Origin: an uncultured bacterium
Lineage (GTDB): Bacteria > Actinomycetota > Coriobacteriia > Coriobacteriales > Coriobacteriaceae
DNA length: 64,000 nt
Assembly (NCBI GenBank): GCA_905215525.1
Contig: CAJMQJ010000004.1
Location: forward strand, 129,589 to 193,588
Direction: 5' to 3'
The notes beneath the pieces are model-generated. The model searched no databases, was not told the origin of the DNA, and was given only the letters and a program-made list of their open reading frames with translations. Numbering within the stretch: position 1 is the stretch's first letter; the number at the start of each line of letters is the position of its first letter. The position numbers were made by a program, and so were the translations under genes. Positions 1 to 8,163 of the stretch are shown in pieces.

Positions 1-1
1 T

Positions 2-178
2 TGGCTTGGTGTCAACTCAACTATTGTTGGTGGCGTTCGTTTAGGCAACGACGTTCTCGTTGCACCGAACACTTATGTTAACTGCGACGTACCAAGCCAT
101 TCGATTGTGATTGGGCACCCATGCAAAATCATTTCTCGAGATGGGGCAACAGACGAATATATAAACAACAGGGTCTGA
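2..178 (+). CDS. Partial hexapeptide-repeat acyltransferase (C-terminal end)
   Basis: Only the last 58 codons are inside the window; the frame is open from base 2 to a TGA at 176-178. The residues show hexapeptide left-handed beta-helix spacing (STIVGG, GNDVLVAP) and then VPSHSIVIGHPCKII, the usual closing segment of serine O-acetyltransferase and sugar O-acetyltransferase trimers, where the last coil holds the acetyl-CoA site. After it come about 15 polar residues. The substrate cannot be told from this fragment. CysE-like serine acetyltransferase or a surface-sugar acetyltransferase are both possible. Codon use is more AT-rich than in the core genes to the right. Confidence 0.75.
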   Translation, partial: WLGVNSTIVGGVRLGNDVLVAPNTYVNCDVPSHSIVIGHPCKIISRDGATDEYINNRV

Positions 179-544
179 ATAATAAAATCGGTTTTACATG
201 TCTTATCCAGGATAGAGGGGGGGGGGTCGTCTTCGCTAATTACAGCGAGTTAGCGACTCAGTGAGCTTTGGCGCGCTCTGATGCGAGCGGAAGGTGAAGC
301 AAACTGGAACGGGTAGTAGATTCCCAGAAGCTATATGCAACGTGAGTGTCAAAGATAGCGCGTCTTAACGCATAACCCTGCATTCCTCCTTTCACCGACT
401 GGCAAAACGATTTACACCTAATTGTCGACATTACCCACGCGATTTATCTTTGCCCCCGCATCGATCTCGCTAAACTAATAACTGCTGCTACCAGGGCATT
501 TTCTGGTGCACATTCTATTGGCTCCTGCGAAGATCGGAGCGGGT
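179..544. other. Intergenic region with a G10 tract
   Basis: No convincing gene is seen between the acyltransferase end and the surface protein. The stretch holds an uninterrupted run of ten G at 217-226 and otherwise mixed sequence. The promoter for the next gene probably lies here, but no clean -35/-10 pair was recognised. Confidence 0.5.
217..226. repeat. Poly-G homopolymer tract (G10)
   Basis: Ten consecutive G residues in a non-coding stretch, preceded by GATA and followed by TCGTC. Runs of this length are prone to slippage. It lies about 320 bases upstream of the surface-protein start, so an effect on expression is possible but not shown. Confidence 0.9.
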
Positions 545-1681
545 ATGTTTGCTGCCAAGTCCCACACCAGCCGTCATCACATCGCGATCGCTGCCATGGC
601 CTGCCTATGCGTTTTGCTGGGCGGGCCTTCTTATGCCGCGGGCGCGGAGAGCCTCATCATCGCGGGCGCGACGTACTGCGAGCCGGGCGCGTCGGGCCCC
701 GGCTGGGCCTGGACCGATGCCGACCACCTGGAGCTTGACGGCTACGCGGGTGGGGCCATCGGCGCCGAGGGCGACCTGGTGCTGACGCTTGCCGGGCAAA
801 ACTCCGTGACGGAGTCGCATGCGCCCGATGCGGACATCACGCTGTGCGGTATGGAGGTGTGGGGCAACCTGACGCTTCGCGGCACCGGGACCCTGACGGC
901 GACGGGCTCGCAGTGCGGGATCCACGTTTCACAGGCGCTCGTGGTATACGGATGCACCGTCGATGCCCGGGCTGACGGGGCCGATATCACGGACGAGGCG
1001 GTGGCCGGCATGATCGCAGGCGACATGGCCGTGCGCGGCGGCGGGCGCGTCGTTGCCGCGGGCGCCGGGTCCGGAGCGGACGTGCGCGTCTACGGCGTGT
1101 ATCTGCAGGACGCGGGCCTTGGCGATGGCGCGGCCGGTTGTCGGCTTTCCGTCGACGCCTCGTGGCTCGATGCGAACGGTCCCGACGGCGGCGTTGCATG
1201 CTTGGGCGGGTCGCTTGTGTCCGCGCGATTTGTGACGCCTGCGGGAGGGGCCTTCGGTGCCGGCGGCGTGGCGAATGCTTCCGGCGACATGGCGCCGCAT
1301 GTGGTGATCGAGCCCCAGGGCGCCACGGCGCCGCCGGGGGAGACCGACGGGCGCGAGGTGCCCGGCGGCGCGGGCGAGCCGGCCGGCGGTGCCGGTCCTG
1401 CCGTTGAGCGGCCCGGTGCCGGGTCCGCGACGGATCCCGTCCTAAAGCCCGCGGCTGCGACGCCCAAGACAATCACGACAACCAAAACGACCGTGACCAA
1501 GACCATGGCGTCCACGCCATCCAAGGCCAAGACTGCTGGCGTCTCCACCGTCACGCTCCCCAAGACCGCCGACGGCAACTGGATCGCCGCCTCCCGGGCG
1601 CTATTCCTGCTGGGAACAGCGCTTGTGTTTGTTAACGTCGTGATTGCGGTTCTAGGTAGGCCAAAGCGTAACGGCGATTGA
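545..1681 (+). CDS. Secreted surface protein with LPKTA-type C-terminal anchor
   Basis: A 378-residue protein. The ATG at 545 is preferred because GGAG lies five bases upstream; an in-frame GTG at 506 has no such site. Residues 1-31 form a signal peptide (basic start, hydrophobic core, cleavage near SYA-A). Residues about 36-260 are Gly/Ala/Asp-rich with short alternating strands (GNLTLRGTGTLTATG, GDMAVRGGGRVVAAG), typical of parallel beta-helix or carbohydrate-binding-like secreted proteins of Coriobacteria. A Pro/Gly linker and a Thr/Lys-rich stalk (about 300-337) precede LPKTA at 338-342, a hydrophobic helix (about 349-372) and the basic tail RPKRNGD. This is a sortase-like sorting signal, so the protein is probably wall-attached. 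The ligand is unknown. Confidence 0.75.
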   Translation: MFAAKSHTSRHHIAIAAMACLCVLLGGPSYAAGAESLIIAGATYCEPGASGPGWAWTDADHLELDGYAGGAIGAEGDLVLTLAGQNSVTESHAPDADITLCGMEVWGNLTLRGTGTLTATGSQCGIHVSQALVVYGCTVDARADGADITDEAVAGMIAGDMAVRGGGRVVAAGAGSGADVRVYGVYLQDAGLGDGAAGCRLSVDASWLDANGPDGGVACLGGSLVSARFVTPAGGAFGAGGVANASGDMAPHVVIEPQGATAPPGETDGREVPGGAGEPAGGAGPAVERPGAGSATDPVLKPAAATPKTITTTKTTVTKTMASTPSKAKTAGVSTVTLPKTADGNWIAASRALFLLGTALVFVNVVIAVLGRPKRNGD

Positions 1682-1813
1682 CCGAAGTGCCATACACTTT
1701 CTAGGTAGGGGCAATTGCAACGTGTATGACGCATAGCAGGGGCGCGCCGGCTATTCAAAGAAGCTCGGAAGCCTCTATGCGTCTGTGCAAAAGCGCGTGA
1801 ACGAGCTCATCTC

Positions 1814-1936
1814 TTGAGCCCCCAAGAAATTCGCGAGCGCATCAACTCGGGCGTGGTCACTCTGCTGGCCGCGCCCCTCTGCATCGCGCTGCTGCTGGTT
1901 TTACCATTTCTGATTTGGGATAGGCACCTTCGCTAG
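1814..1936 (+). other. Possible small membrane ORF or gene remnant
   Basis: A 40-codon frame opening with TTG encodes a polar start (SPQEIRERINSG) and one strong hydrophobic segment (VVTLLAAPLCIALLLVLPFL) ending in WDRHLR. In another frame just upstream (about 1749-1818) the residues GYSKKLGSLYASVQKRVNEL look protein-like. Together they suggest the frameshifted tail of a membrane protein rather than an intact gene. It overlaps the end of the opposite-strand truncated gene by 36 bases. No Shine-Dalgarno sequence supports the TTG. Confidence 0.25.
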
Positions 1937-2575
1937 CTCCATGCAAGTGAATTGTGGTCCCACGTGGATTCTTTGGGCCCGATCGCGAGCGCGGGCCCGA
2001 AGGCTGTAGTAGCTGGCCCATGCCGGGCGCGACGGGTCGCAGACGCTTTCCTGGCTGCCGCCGTCCCAATAGGTGGGCACGTCCATGCGCGCCTTGGCCT
2101 GGGACGAGCCGTTGGTCTGGGTTACGTGGAAGGTCGTCGCGGTGCCCGCGGGGGCGTCGTTCCACGAGACGGTGAAGGTGACGCCGTTTTGGTTTGCGGT
2201 TGCGGAGTGGGCGTAGCCGGATTGTGACGCGGCGGAGATTGCGGCGGGCGTGGGGGTGGCTTGGGCGCTAAGGGATGGGGCGGGGGTGCCGGTTGCGGCG
2301 ATGGTGCCGGTATTGGTGGCGTAAGCGCTTTCCGTGTTGGCTGCGCTGGTGCCGGTGGATGTTGCGGTGCTGTCCTCTACGGTATCTGCTGTCGTGCTTG
2401 TGTTGGTGCCGTCTTCGGCCTTGCCTGCGTCGCTGCTCGTTGCGTCGGCTTGCGCCTGCTGCCCGGCGGTTTCTTGAGGCTGCATAGCTTCTGCGATGGC
2501 TGCCATAGGCAACGTCGCGCCGACCATGGACGTGCACGCGATCGCGCAGAGCAGGTAGTAAAGGGATCGTTTCAT
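1901..2575 (-). pseudogene. Truncated secreted surface protein
   Basis: The frame from the ATG at 2575 (GAGAGG upstream) gives 224 residues: a signal peptide (MKRSLYYLLCAIACTSMVGA), then a low-complexity Ala/Thr/Ser region to about residue 130, then a domain start beginning NGVTFTVSWNDAPAGTATTF with RMDVPTYWDGGSQESVCDP. I recall this segment as the N-terminal repeat of large Coriobacteria extracellular proteins, where it continues for hundreds of residues. Here, after SYYSL, the frame degenerates into Arg-rich sequence and stops. The simplest reading is a 3' truncation or frameshift. An alternative upstream start at 2638 lacks support. Confidence 0.6.
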
Positions 2576-2768
2576 AGCGGAGCCTCTCGGTGAGCAGCCA
2601 ATAGGGTCCGAAGGCAGCTCCAGGCCAGCACTCCGCACATATTTTGTTGGGGATTATTTTACGGGAACCCCAGTCAACATCAGCGAACTTTCTGGGGAAT
2701 GTTGGGGAGGGGAGAGGGCTGTGGATCCGCTTTAGTCCTCGGCGGGGCTGTTGCTCGTGTTGGGTTGG

Positions 2769-2984
2769 CTATACGCGATGCGGTAGCTTCAACATGATGT
2801 CGTCTTGCGATTCTTCGAGACTCGACACCGAGACCTTCCAGGAAAAGTCCGTGAGGTTGCTGCCTAGGTCAAGCTCTGCGTGGCAATGCTCTTCATGTGC
2901 CCTCCTTTGGTTCTTGTCGCCGCTTTTTAATCGACGATCGACTGGCTACGATTCGATGATTAAGTGTAGGTCGAACGCGTCTCA
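2769..2984 (-). pseudogene. Decayed copy of the unknown gene found at 7492-8163
   Basis: Read on the minus strand this stretch gives PVDRRLK, then HAELDLGSNLTDFSWKVSVS and LEESQDDIMLKLPHRV followed by TAG. It lines up without gaps with the C-terminal part of the intact protein at 7492-8163 (PVKWRLK, HAELDLGGSLMDFSWKVPVS, LTEVKGGLMLKLPLAK). A glutamine codon of the intact copy is TAG here, and another stop occurs at about 2982-2984, so it cannot make a protein. Nucleotide identity over the best 80 bases is roughly three quarters by eye. The upstream part of the gene is not recognisable. Confidence 0.75.
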
Positions 2985-3491
2985 GTTTTTAAGGAGCTTT
3001 CGCATCGCTTGCCGCCCAGGTGTAACCGTGCTTCCGTTAAAGACCTCTGGGTCAAGCATGATGGATGTAGTAAAATTACGCCCTTCTGACACAGACGTCA
3101 ATTATGAGCGTGCGGGCGAGACGAGTATGCTTACTCCGGTGAACCACTTCTACGGCGGAACCGCATCTCTTTAATTATGTATGTGCCGAGCGGCTTTTGC
3201 CGTGTGCAGTCTCGTTTTTTGACGTATATATCCTTTTGTTCGAACGATGAAGAACACCGCGAAATGGCGTAGGATATCGGAGTCGATGTGGGGTCTCTGC
3301 CCTTTTGTTTCTGGCGGTGTTTCTGCCGATGCCGCGTAGCCGTTTTATATGAATTACCTTAATAAGAGCACTTATGTTCGCATGGGTGTTCGGCGGTAAA
3401 ATTGATTCAATGGATTAGTGCCGCTGCTATTCATGTGGCATGACCTAGGCTGTCGTTTTGTCGGTGAGCAGATTGTGAGGTTGTTGAGCTT
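2985..3491. other. Gene-free region left of the SMODS gene
   Basis: AT-richer sequence with no frame that looks coding on either strand. It probably contains the promoter of the SMODS-SLATT operon and degraded sequence belonging to the pseudogene to its left. No terminator or repeat was seen. Confidence 0.4.
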
Positions 3492-4304
3492 ATGGACCGA
3501 GTTAAGAAGAATATCGTTGGCGTTGAATCTGCAAAGAGAGAATTGATCTCCAAAAGGTACAAACGGATTACCAAGGCTGTGAACTCGGAGTTTTGGAGTT
3601 CCAACAGCGAGACGGCACATTCACTGTATGTTGGTTCTTATGGGCGTGGTACCGCAACAACAGATAGCGATCTTGACGTATTGCTGTCCCTTCCTAGGAG
3701 CGAGTACGAGCGTTATGACATGTATAGGGGGAATGGACAATCAAGATTACTTCAGGCTGTTAAATCCGCAGTTTCCGAAACCTACTCTACGACTGATGTT
3801 AAGGGTGATGGTCAGGTTGTCGTTGTCAGTTTCTCGGATGGAATGAAGTTTGAACTTCTCCCGGCATTTGAGCGTGTGGACAGCTGGGGATCATTTGTGA
3901 GTTACGACTACCCCGATACTCATATGGGCGGTCGATGGCTTGCGACTGATCCCAAGGCGGAGCAGGAGGCGATGAAAGAGAAAAACGCAAGCTCGAGGGG
4001 ACTCCTGTTCGACACTTGCAAGCATATTCGAAATGTCCACGCCGCGAGCTTCTCAAGCTATAGGCTGTCCGGCATCGTTATCGATAGCTTCGTGTTCTCC
4101 GCGATTGCTGGTTGGCGTTGGGCGAATGGGGAGAGCTCTGCACCAGCGGGGGCATATGAGATGCGACTTTTGGATGAGTTTAATCGCCTTTCCCTGCAAG
4201 GCGCGGTGCCGTTCGCGCTTTTTAGCCCAGGTAGCCAGCAGGCTATCGATACAGCCAAAAGTTATGAGTGCCTCGGAAAGGTGCTTCGCCAAATGGCGCG
4301 CTAG
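3492..4304 (+). CDS. SMODS-family CD-NTase (cyclic oligonucleotide synthase)
   Basis: A 270-residue nucleotidyltransferase of the SMODS class. Residues 48-54 are GSYGRGT and 58-62 are DSDLD, the glycine/serine loop and the two metal-binding aspartates (60 and 62) of the polymerase-beta fold. A third acidic position is E121 in KFELLPAF. The length and the helical C-terminal half fit bacterial CD-NTases that make cyclic di- or trinucleotides on phage infection. The next gene, nine bases downstream, is a SLATT membrane protein, the standard partner in short CBASS-like operons. The nucleotide product cannot be predicted by eye. The ATG at 3492 follows GAGG about 13 bases upstream. Confidence 0.85.
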   Translation: MDRVKKNIVGVESAKRELISKRYKRITKAVNSEFWSSNSETAHSLYVGSYGRGTATTDSDLDVLLSLPRSEYERYDMYRGNGQSRLLQAVKSAVSETYSTTDVKGDGQVVVVSFSDGMKFELLPAFERVDSWGSFVSYDYPDTHMGGRWLATDPKAEQEAMKEKNASSRGLLFDTCKHIRNVHAASFSSYRLSGIVIDSFVFSAIAGWRWANGESSAPAGAYEMRLLDEFNRLSLQGAVPFALFSPGSQQAIDTAKSYECLGKVLRQMAR

Positions 4305-4313
4305 GAGGTTGTT

Positions 4314-4883
4314 TTGGATAGATTGGATTATAGGGAGCGGCTGCGCGGACAGATTGAGGAATCTTACGGCAAGCTGTCGTATACATATCAGACGCAGCAG
4401 GAAGCGGCAACTCTAAAGCGTAAGACGGTCAATCGTATTTCCATCAGCCAGATAATTCTAACTGCGGTTTCAACTTGTGGAGTAATTAGCGTCATTATAG
4501 GTCAAACCGGGACCGGAGTTGGGGCTGTTGTCGCTTCCATTACCTCGGCCTTATCGCTTGGGTTAAATCTGTATACCCGTGGCTCTAAGCTGCCCGAGGA
4601 AGCTGAGGAACACGTGCGTTGCGCTAATCGACTCTGGGTTGTTCTTCAGGACTATGAGTCGTTGCTTACGGATTTTGACGACCTTGAAGTTGGAGAGATC
4701 CGCAGATGCCGCGACTTGCTCATTGAGAAGCAAGCCGAAATATACGATGAAGCGCCAAGGACGAGCGACAAGGCGTACGAGAAGGCTCGCGACAGGCTTA
4801 AGAACGGGCACCAGTCATTTGAGCCGGGGGAGATTGACAAATTGCTGCCGTCGCGCTTGCGTAGCCATGTCCGAGAGGAATAG
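4314..4883 (+). CDS. SLATT-domain membrane effector
   Basis: A 189-residue protein starting with TTG at 4314, preceded by AGGAGG. After a helical N-terminus there are two hydrophobic segments (about residues 43-63 and 66-87; ISQIILTAVSTCGVISVIIG and AVVASITSALSLGLNLY), then a long charged helical region with RCANRLWVVLQDYESLL. This two-TM-plus-helix layout is that of SLATT domains, predicted pore-forming effectors activated by a second messenger from the neighbouring SMODS enzyme. Its position right behind the SMODS gene supports a two-gene abortive-infection module. Ring opening or membrane depolarisation is inferred from the family. Confidence 0.8.
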   Translation: MDRLDYRERLRGQIEESYGKLSYTYQTQQEAATLKRKTVNRISISQIILTAVSTCGVISVIIGQTGTGVGAVVASITSALSLGLNLYTRGSKLPEEAEEHVRCANRLWVVLQDYESLLTDFDDLEVGEIRRCRDLLIEKQAEIYDEAPRTSDKAYEKARDRLKNGHQSFEPGEIDKLLPSRLRSHVREE

Positions 4884-4969
4884 CGTGCCTTTTACTGGGC
4901 TGTTAGGGCTGGGGTGTTTCCTCAGCCCTTTAGATAGACGATCTTATTAGAGGGTTGCGTGAGAAGACT

Positions 4970-6337
4970 TTACTTGGTCACCGACGGCGGGGCTAGGCGC
5001 TGGAACAGCTTTTTGCAGTGCGACGAGATATCGAGATCGATGCTGCTCAGTTCTCGAATACGCGGATCGGTGTTGCTAACGGAATAGATAGCGGCGCAAA
5101 CGTCTTCAATAAAACGGCTTCTCCTTCTCTCGGTTTCTTGGTGGTAGGGAAGCTCATCTTTTCTTGTTCCCCAAGTTTTTTCAATTGCCTCGTCGAGAAG
5201 CTCCATAAACAGTCTGCTGTTGCTTGCAAGCTCGTACACTGTAGAAAATCCTGCACCTGTCTTCACCTCGTGCCAAGCAAGTGGTTCGTAGTAGGCGAGG
5301 ACATTCAACACGGGCAGTAGGCAGTGGTACTGGAAGTGCTGGAGCTTTGTGCTTCCGAAATATTCATCGTGCTTACTGATGTAATCCAAGAGATTTGTTA
5401 TGGGTTCGGCTAGCCGGTTACAGGCTCTTAGTGAAGCTTGTTCATAGTTGAGCAAGTCGATGGTTATATCCATGAAGATGTATCCATCGAATTTATTTAC
5501 GCCTTTGTATCGAAGGTAGTCAGCTATCTTTATCGAATTTAGCTCCAGCCGTTTGTCGTAGAAGCGCTCGAGGTATTTTCTTCCCTCAAATCTTGGGCCA
5601 TATATGCCCTGGAGGGAATGTGCAAGCTGCGTAATGTCGGTTGAATAAACTACAACGATGTTCTCTTGCTGAAACAGGGTTTTGGTCTGCTCAAGTACCT
5701 TTATGGCGAATTCGGGCCGGCAGCGGTCGAGTTCGTCGATAAAGATGACGGCTCGGTCGGCCATCTTGGGTAGATTGTTCTTAATGAGCTCGTCAATTTT
5801 GCCTCGAAGCTCTTTCTCATTTTTGTACTGTTCGAGAAAATCGGTTCCGCTGAAATTTTCAATGACACCACTGATGTCACCGCCATATCCGATAAGGGAA
5901 GCGGCGGCTTCTATGGCGCCAATGATTCCCTTTCTGAAATCCTCTCCACCCTTGGCGCTCTTCTCGTCTGTAGCACTAGCGATAGAGGCTAATATTGGCA
6001 AGATCGGATTGTCGAAATGGTCGTCCTCCCATGCGTTGAAATAAATGGGGAGGTATGGTTTCTTGAGCAGTTCCTCGTCGATATTACCGAATGTTGTGCT
6101 TGGTTTTGCGCTGTCCTGGCTAAGTGCCGGATTTGTCATTTGCAAGGCTCTCGCAACTTGCTTTACAAAGAATGTCTTGCCGGAGCCCCAAGGTGCATCA
6201 ATGACAAAGGTATACGGAGGCTCAACCGCAATGAGCATCTTTAGAAAGTCCTCGATTTCTCTCTTGCGGTGTAGCGGGTCCTGGGTAAGAGCGTCTTCAA
6301 TTGCTTCCGGCGTGGGTTCCTCGTCGACTCGTTTCAT
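4970..6337 (-). CDS. KAP-family P-loop NTPase
   Basis: A 455-residue protein with Walker A APWGSGKT at 48-55, FNAWEDD at 100-106 and Walker B FIDELDRC at 199-206. These three motifs in this spacing identify the KAP NTPase family. Many KAP proteins have an inserted membrane hairpin between the Walker motifs. Here the insert (about 110-190) is short, with only one mildly hydrophobic helix (IIGAIEAAASLIGYGGDISG), so membrane attachment is uncertain. KAP ATPases recur in phage-defence islands. The gene is transcribed toward the SMODS-SLATT pair (86 bases between the two ends) and divergently from the unknown gene at 6477. Whether it cooperates with them is unknown. Confidence 0.8.
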   Translation of the reverse strand: MKRVDEEPTPEAIEDALTQDPLHRKREIEDFLKMLIAVEPPYTFVIDAPWGSGKTFFVKQVARALQMTNPALSQDSAKPSTTFGNIDEELLKKPYLPIYFNAWEDDHFDNPILPILASIASATDEKSAKGGEDFRKGIIGAIEAAASLIGYGGDISGVIENFSGTDFLEQYKNEKELRGKIDELIKNNLPKMADRAVIFIDELDRCRPEFAIKVLEQTKTLFQQENIVVVYSTDITQLAHSLQGIYGPRFEGRKYLERFYDKRLELNSIKIADYLRYKGVNKFDGYIFMDITIDLLNYEQASLRACNRLAEPITNLLDYISKHDEYFGSTKLQHFQYHCLLPVLNVLAYYEPLAWHEVKTGAGFSTVYELASNSRLFMELLDEAIEKTWGTRKDELPYHQETERRRSRFIEDVCAAIYSVSNTDPRIRELSSIDLDISSHCKKLFQRLAPPSVTK

Positions 6338-6476
6338 GGCGGCCGCCTTCTTTCTTTGGGCTGGGGTTTCGTTTCGGTCTTATTCGTTCTGTAAATAGGA
6401 TCGGTAGGTCTCTTCTTGTTTGACTTTCATCCGTAGGTTCTACCCTTTTAGTGTTTAACAATGCCTAGACCGTAAA

Positions 6477-7250
6477 ATGGGCTCAATGGTTTTGCTGATT
6501 GACTGGGTGGTTCGAATGGCGCTTTCTATGAGTCATATCCACTGGGATTACTTTATTCTGCTCGAGGAAGACGTCATTCGGATATTGCATTACATCGAGC
6601 CTACCGAAGCGAACTATGGCACCTATGGCGCCGAGCTCGTCAAAGTCTATCTCTCGATTTGTTCCGAGATCGATGTCGCCTTTAAAGATCTTAACCACCT
6701 TGTCAGGCGTTACGAGAGCGCCGATTGGGGTGCGGTTAAAAACATTTTCGGGGCGCGTGAGATGGTCCACGCTCGCTTCTCGCAACAGTTTCGTTTTAGC
6801 TGGGTTGTTATTGGTGCCAGCGAGATCGTTATTAACCCCTGGTCATCTTGGTGGACAGATGATGGGACCGAATCCGCCATGAATCCTGAATGGTGGGTCT
6901 CATATAACAATGTCAAACACCATCGCTTGGATAGCTATGCCGAAGCCAATCTCGGCAATGTACTTCATGCCCTTTCTGGTCTGTTCGTCCTCCTTTCCTG
7001 CTTATATCGGTATGAGTATGAACACAATGCGGATGAGGCCCCTCGGTATCTGCCCGCCCCACAGCGATTGAAGTTTTCGAGTCGGGGGATTGAAATCGGC
7101 TCGAGTGATCCGTTATATGTTATCGGTACCGCACTCTGCTCTTCTCCGGGCTTTCATGTTGACAAGCCGTTGCAGCTGCCTTTATCAGGCGAGAGAGATA
7201 CTCGTGACGATTGCGAACAGGGCGTGAGTTCGATTCAGGTGAATGATTGA
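6477..7250 (+). CDS. Unrecognised helical protein in defence island
   Basis: I do not recognise this 257-residue protein. It has no signal peptide. The middle is rich in Trp (NPWSSWW, NPEWWVSYNNVKHHRLDSY) followed by an amphipathic/hydrophobic helix (ANLGNVLHALSGLFVLLSCLY). The NxVKHxR element next to helices recalls HEPN-like helical bundles, but the canonical RxxxxxH motif is not evident, so this is only a suggestion. The start is uncertain: ATGs at 6477, 6486 and 6516 are all in frame and none has a clear ribosome-binding site. It is divergent from the KAP gene across about 140 bases, placing it inside the defence island. Confidence 0.6.
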   Translation: MGSMVLLIDWVVRMALSMSHIHWDYFILLEEDVIRILHYIEPTEANYGTYGAELVKVYLSICSEIDVAFKDLNHLVRRYESADWGAVKNIFGAREMVHARFSQQFRFSWVVIGASEIVINPWSSWWTDDGTESAMNPEWWVSYNNVKHHRLDSYAEANLGNVLHALSGLFVLLSCLYRYEYEHNADEAPRYLPAPQRLKFSSRGIEIGSSDPLYVIGTALCSSPGFHVDKPLQLPLSGERDTRDDCEQGVSSIQVND

Positions 7251-7294
7251 GTGTAGTTGCCGACTAGCAATTAGCCGAACCCGCCCCATTCCCG

Positions 7295-7420
7295 TCAAGT
7301 TCGATCAAGCAGTGACTTAAGAGTTGTGAGTTCGCGTGTCGATGTAACGTGAGTATTTTCTCGCTTGAGCTTGAGTTGCCTGCGGCGGGCGGCGGAGATT
7401 GCGCCGTGCCCCAGCTCCAT
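7295..7420 (-). other. Possible small ORF or remnant
   Basis: On the minus strand a frame open from about 7480 ends with TGA at 7295-7297. From the ATG at 7420 it would give 41 residues, MELGHGAISAARRRQLKLKR and onward, basic and helical. No family is recognised and there is no obvious ribosome-binding site. It sits just downstream of the unknown gene at 7492-8163 on the same strand and could be a translated small gene or debris. Confidence 0.2.
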
Positions 7421-7491
7421 TAGTTCCTTGCAGTATTGAGTAGGGTTCCATTGTGGTTTTTCGAGTGGTCGATTGCTTGCTCGTCGACTTG

Positions 7492-8163
7492 TTATTTAGC
7501 TAACGGCAGTTTAAGCATGAGGCCGCCTTTAACCTCCGTGAGGCTCGACACCGGCACCTTCCAGGAAAAGTCCATAAGGCTGCCGCCTAAGTCCAGTTCC
7601 GCATGTCCATACTCTTCGATTTTGTAGTCAGGGTTGCTCTTGTCGGGCTTAAGGCGCCACTTGACCGGTTGCGATCCGACGATTCGATACTCCCGTTGGT
7701 ATGCAAATTTGGGTGTTTTGATAACAAGGTTGTCCGGGATGCCTTGGAATGCCTCGGCAGTTACGCTTGGACTAGGGGCGCCGTAAAAGACGGGGCCGTG
7801 CAGGGATACGCCATCTCCCGAATCAAACTTCCTATTTAGCAGCCGCTCAAAGCGGTCATACCGCACGATGCCGATCCAGCCGTTGGAACACCTGAACTCC
7901 TCGACCATTCGCTTGGTAATTACGACAGCGTTATCAACGATGTCGCTCTCCCGCACCGTGTACATGCAGTAGATCGGCAAGAGCCAATGGGCGTAGATGC
8001 CCATGCCGCATGCCAGAGACGCTTCTAGCGGATCGCCCTGCTCTCCGGGCAGACCGTGGTAGTAGCCGGCGGCGTTCATATAGAGGCGCCCGTTCATCAG
8101 GTCGTCGATGTACGCCTCTTGGGGAGCGAACTTCAGTAGGTAGATGATGCCGTCTATTGGCAT
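7492..8163 (-). CDS. Unrecognised protein, paralogue of the remnant at 2769
   Basis: A 223-residue soluble protein. The ATG at 8163 is chosen because AGAGGA lies seven bases upstream; longer in-frame starts lack this. The sequence has a strong start (MPIDGIIYLLKFAPQEAYID) and a GRLYMNAAGYYHG...GDPLEA pattern that I associate with a widespread but uncharacterised family in gut bacteria and phages. I cannot name a function, signal peptide or membrane segment. A second, broken copy of its C-terminal half lies 4.7 kb to the left in the same orientation, so the gene has been duplicated or carried with a mobile cassette. Its context is anti-phage genes. Confidence 0.65.
   Translation of the reverse strand: MPIDGIIYLLKFAPQEAYIDDLMNGRLYMNAAGYYHGLPGEQGDPLEASLACGMGIYAHWLLPIYCMYTVRESDIVDNAVVITKRMVEEFRCSNGWIGIVRYDRFERLLNRKFDSGDGVSLHGPVFYGAPSPSVTAEAFQGIPDNLVIKTPKFAYQREYRIVGSQPVKWRLKPDKSNPDYKIEEYGHAELDLGGSLMDFSWKVPVSSLTEVKGGLMLKLPLAK

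Noticed and set aside
2644..3174. Plus-strand 176-codon open frame
   Set aside because: It is the mirror of the decayed minus-strand gene copy; the homology to the intact gene is on the minus strand.
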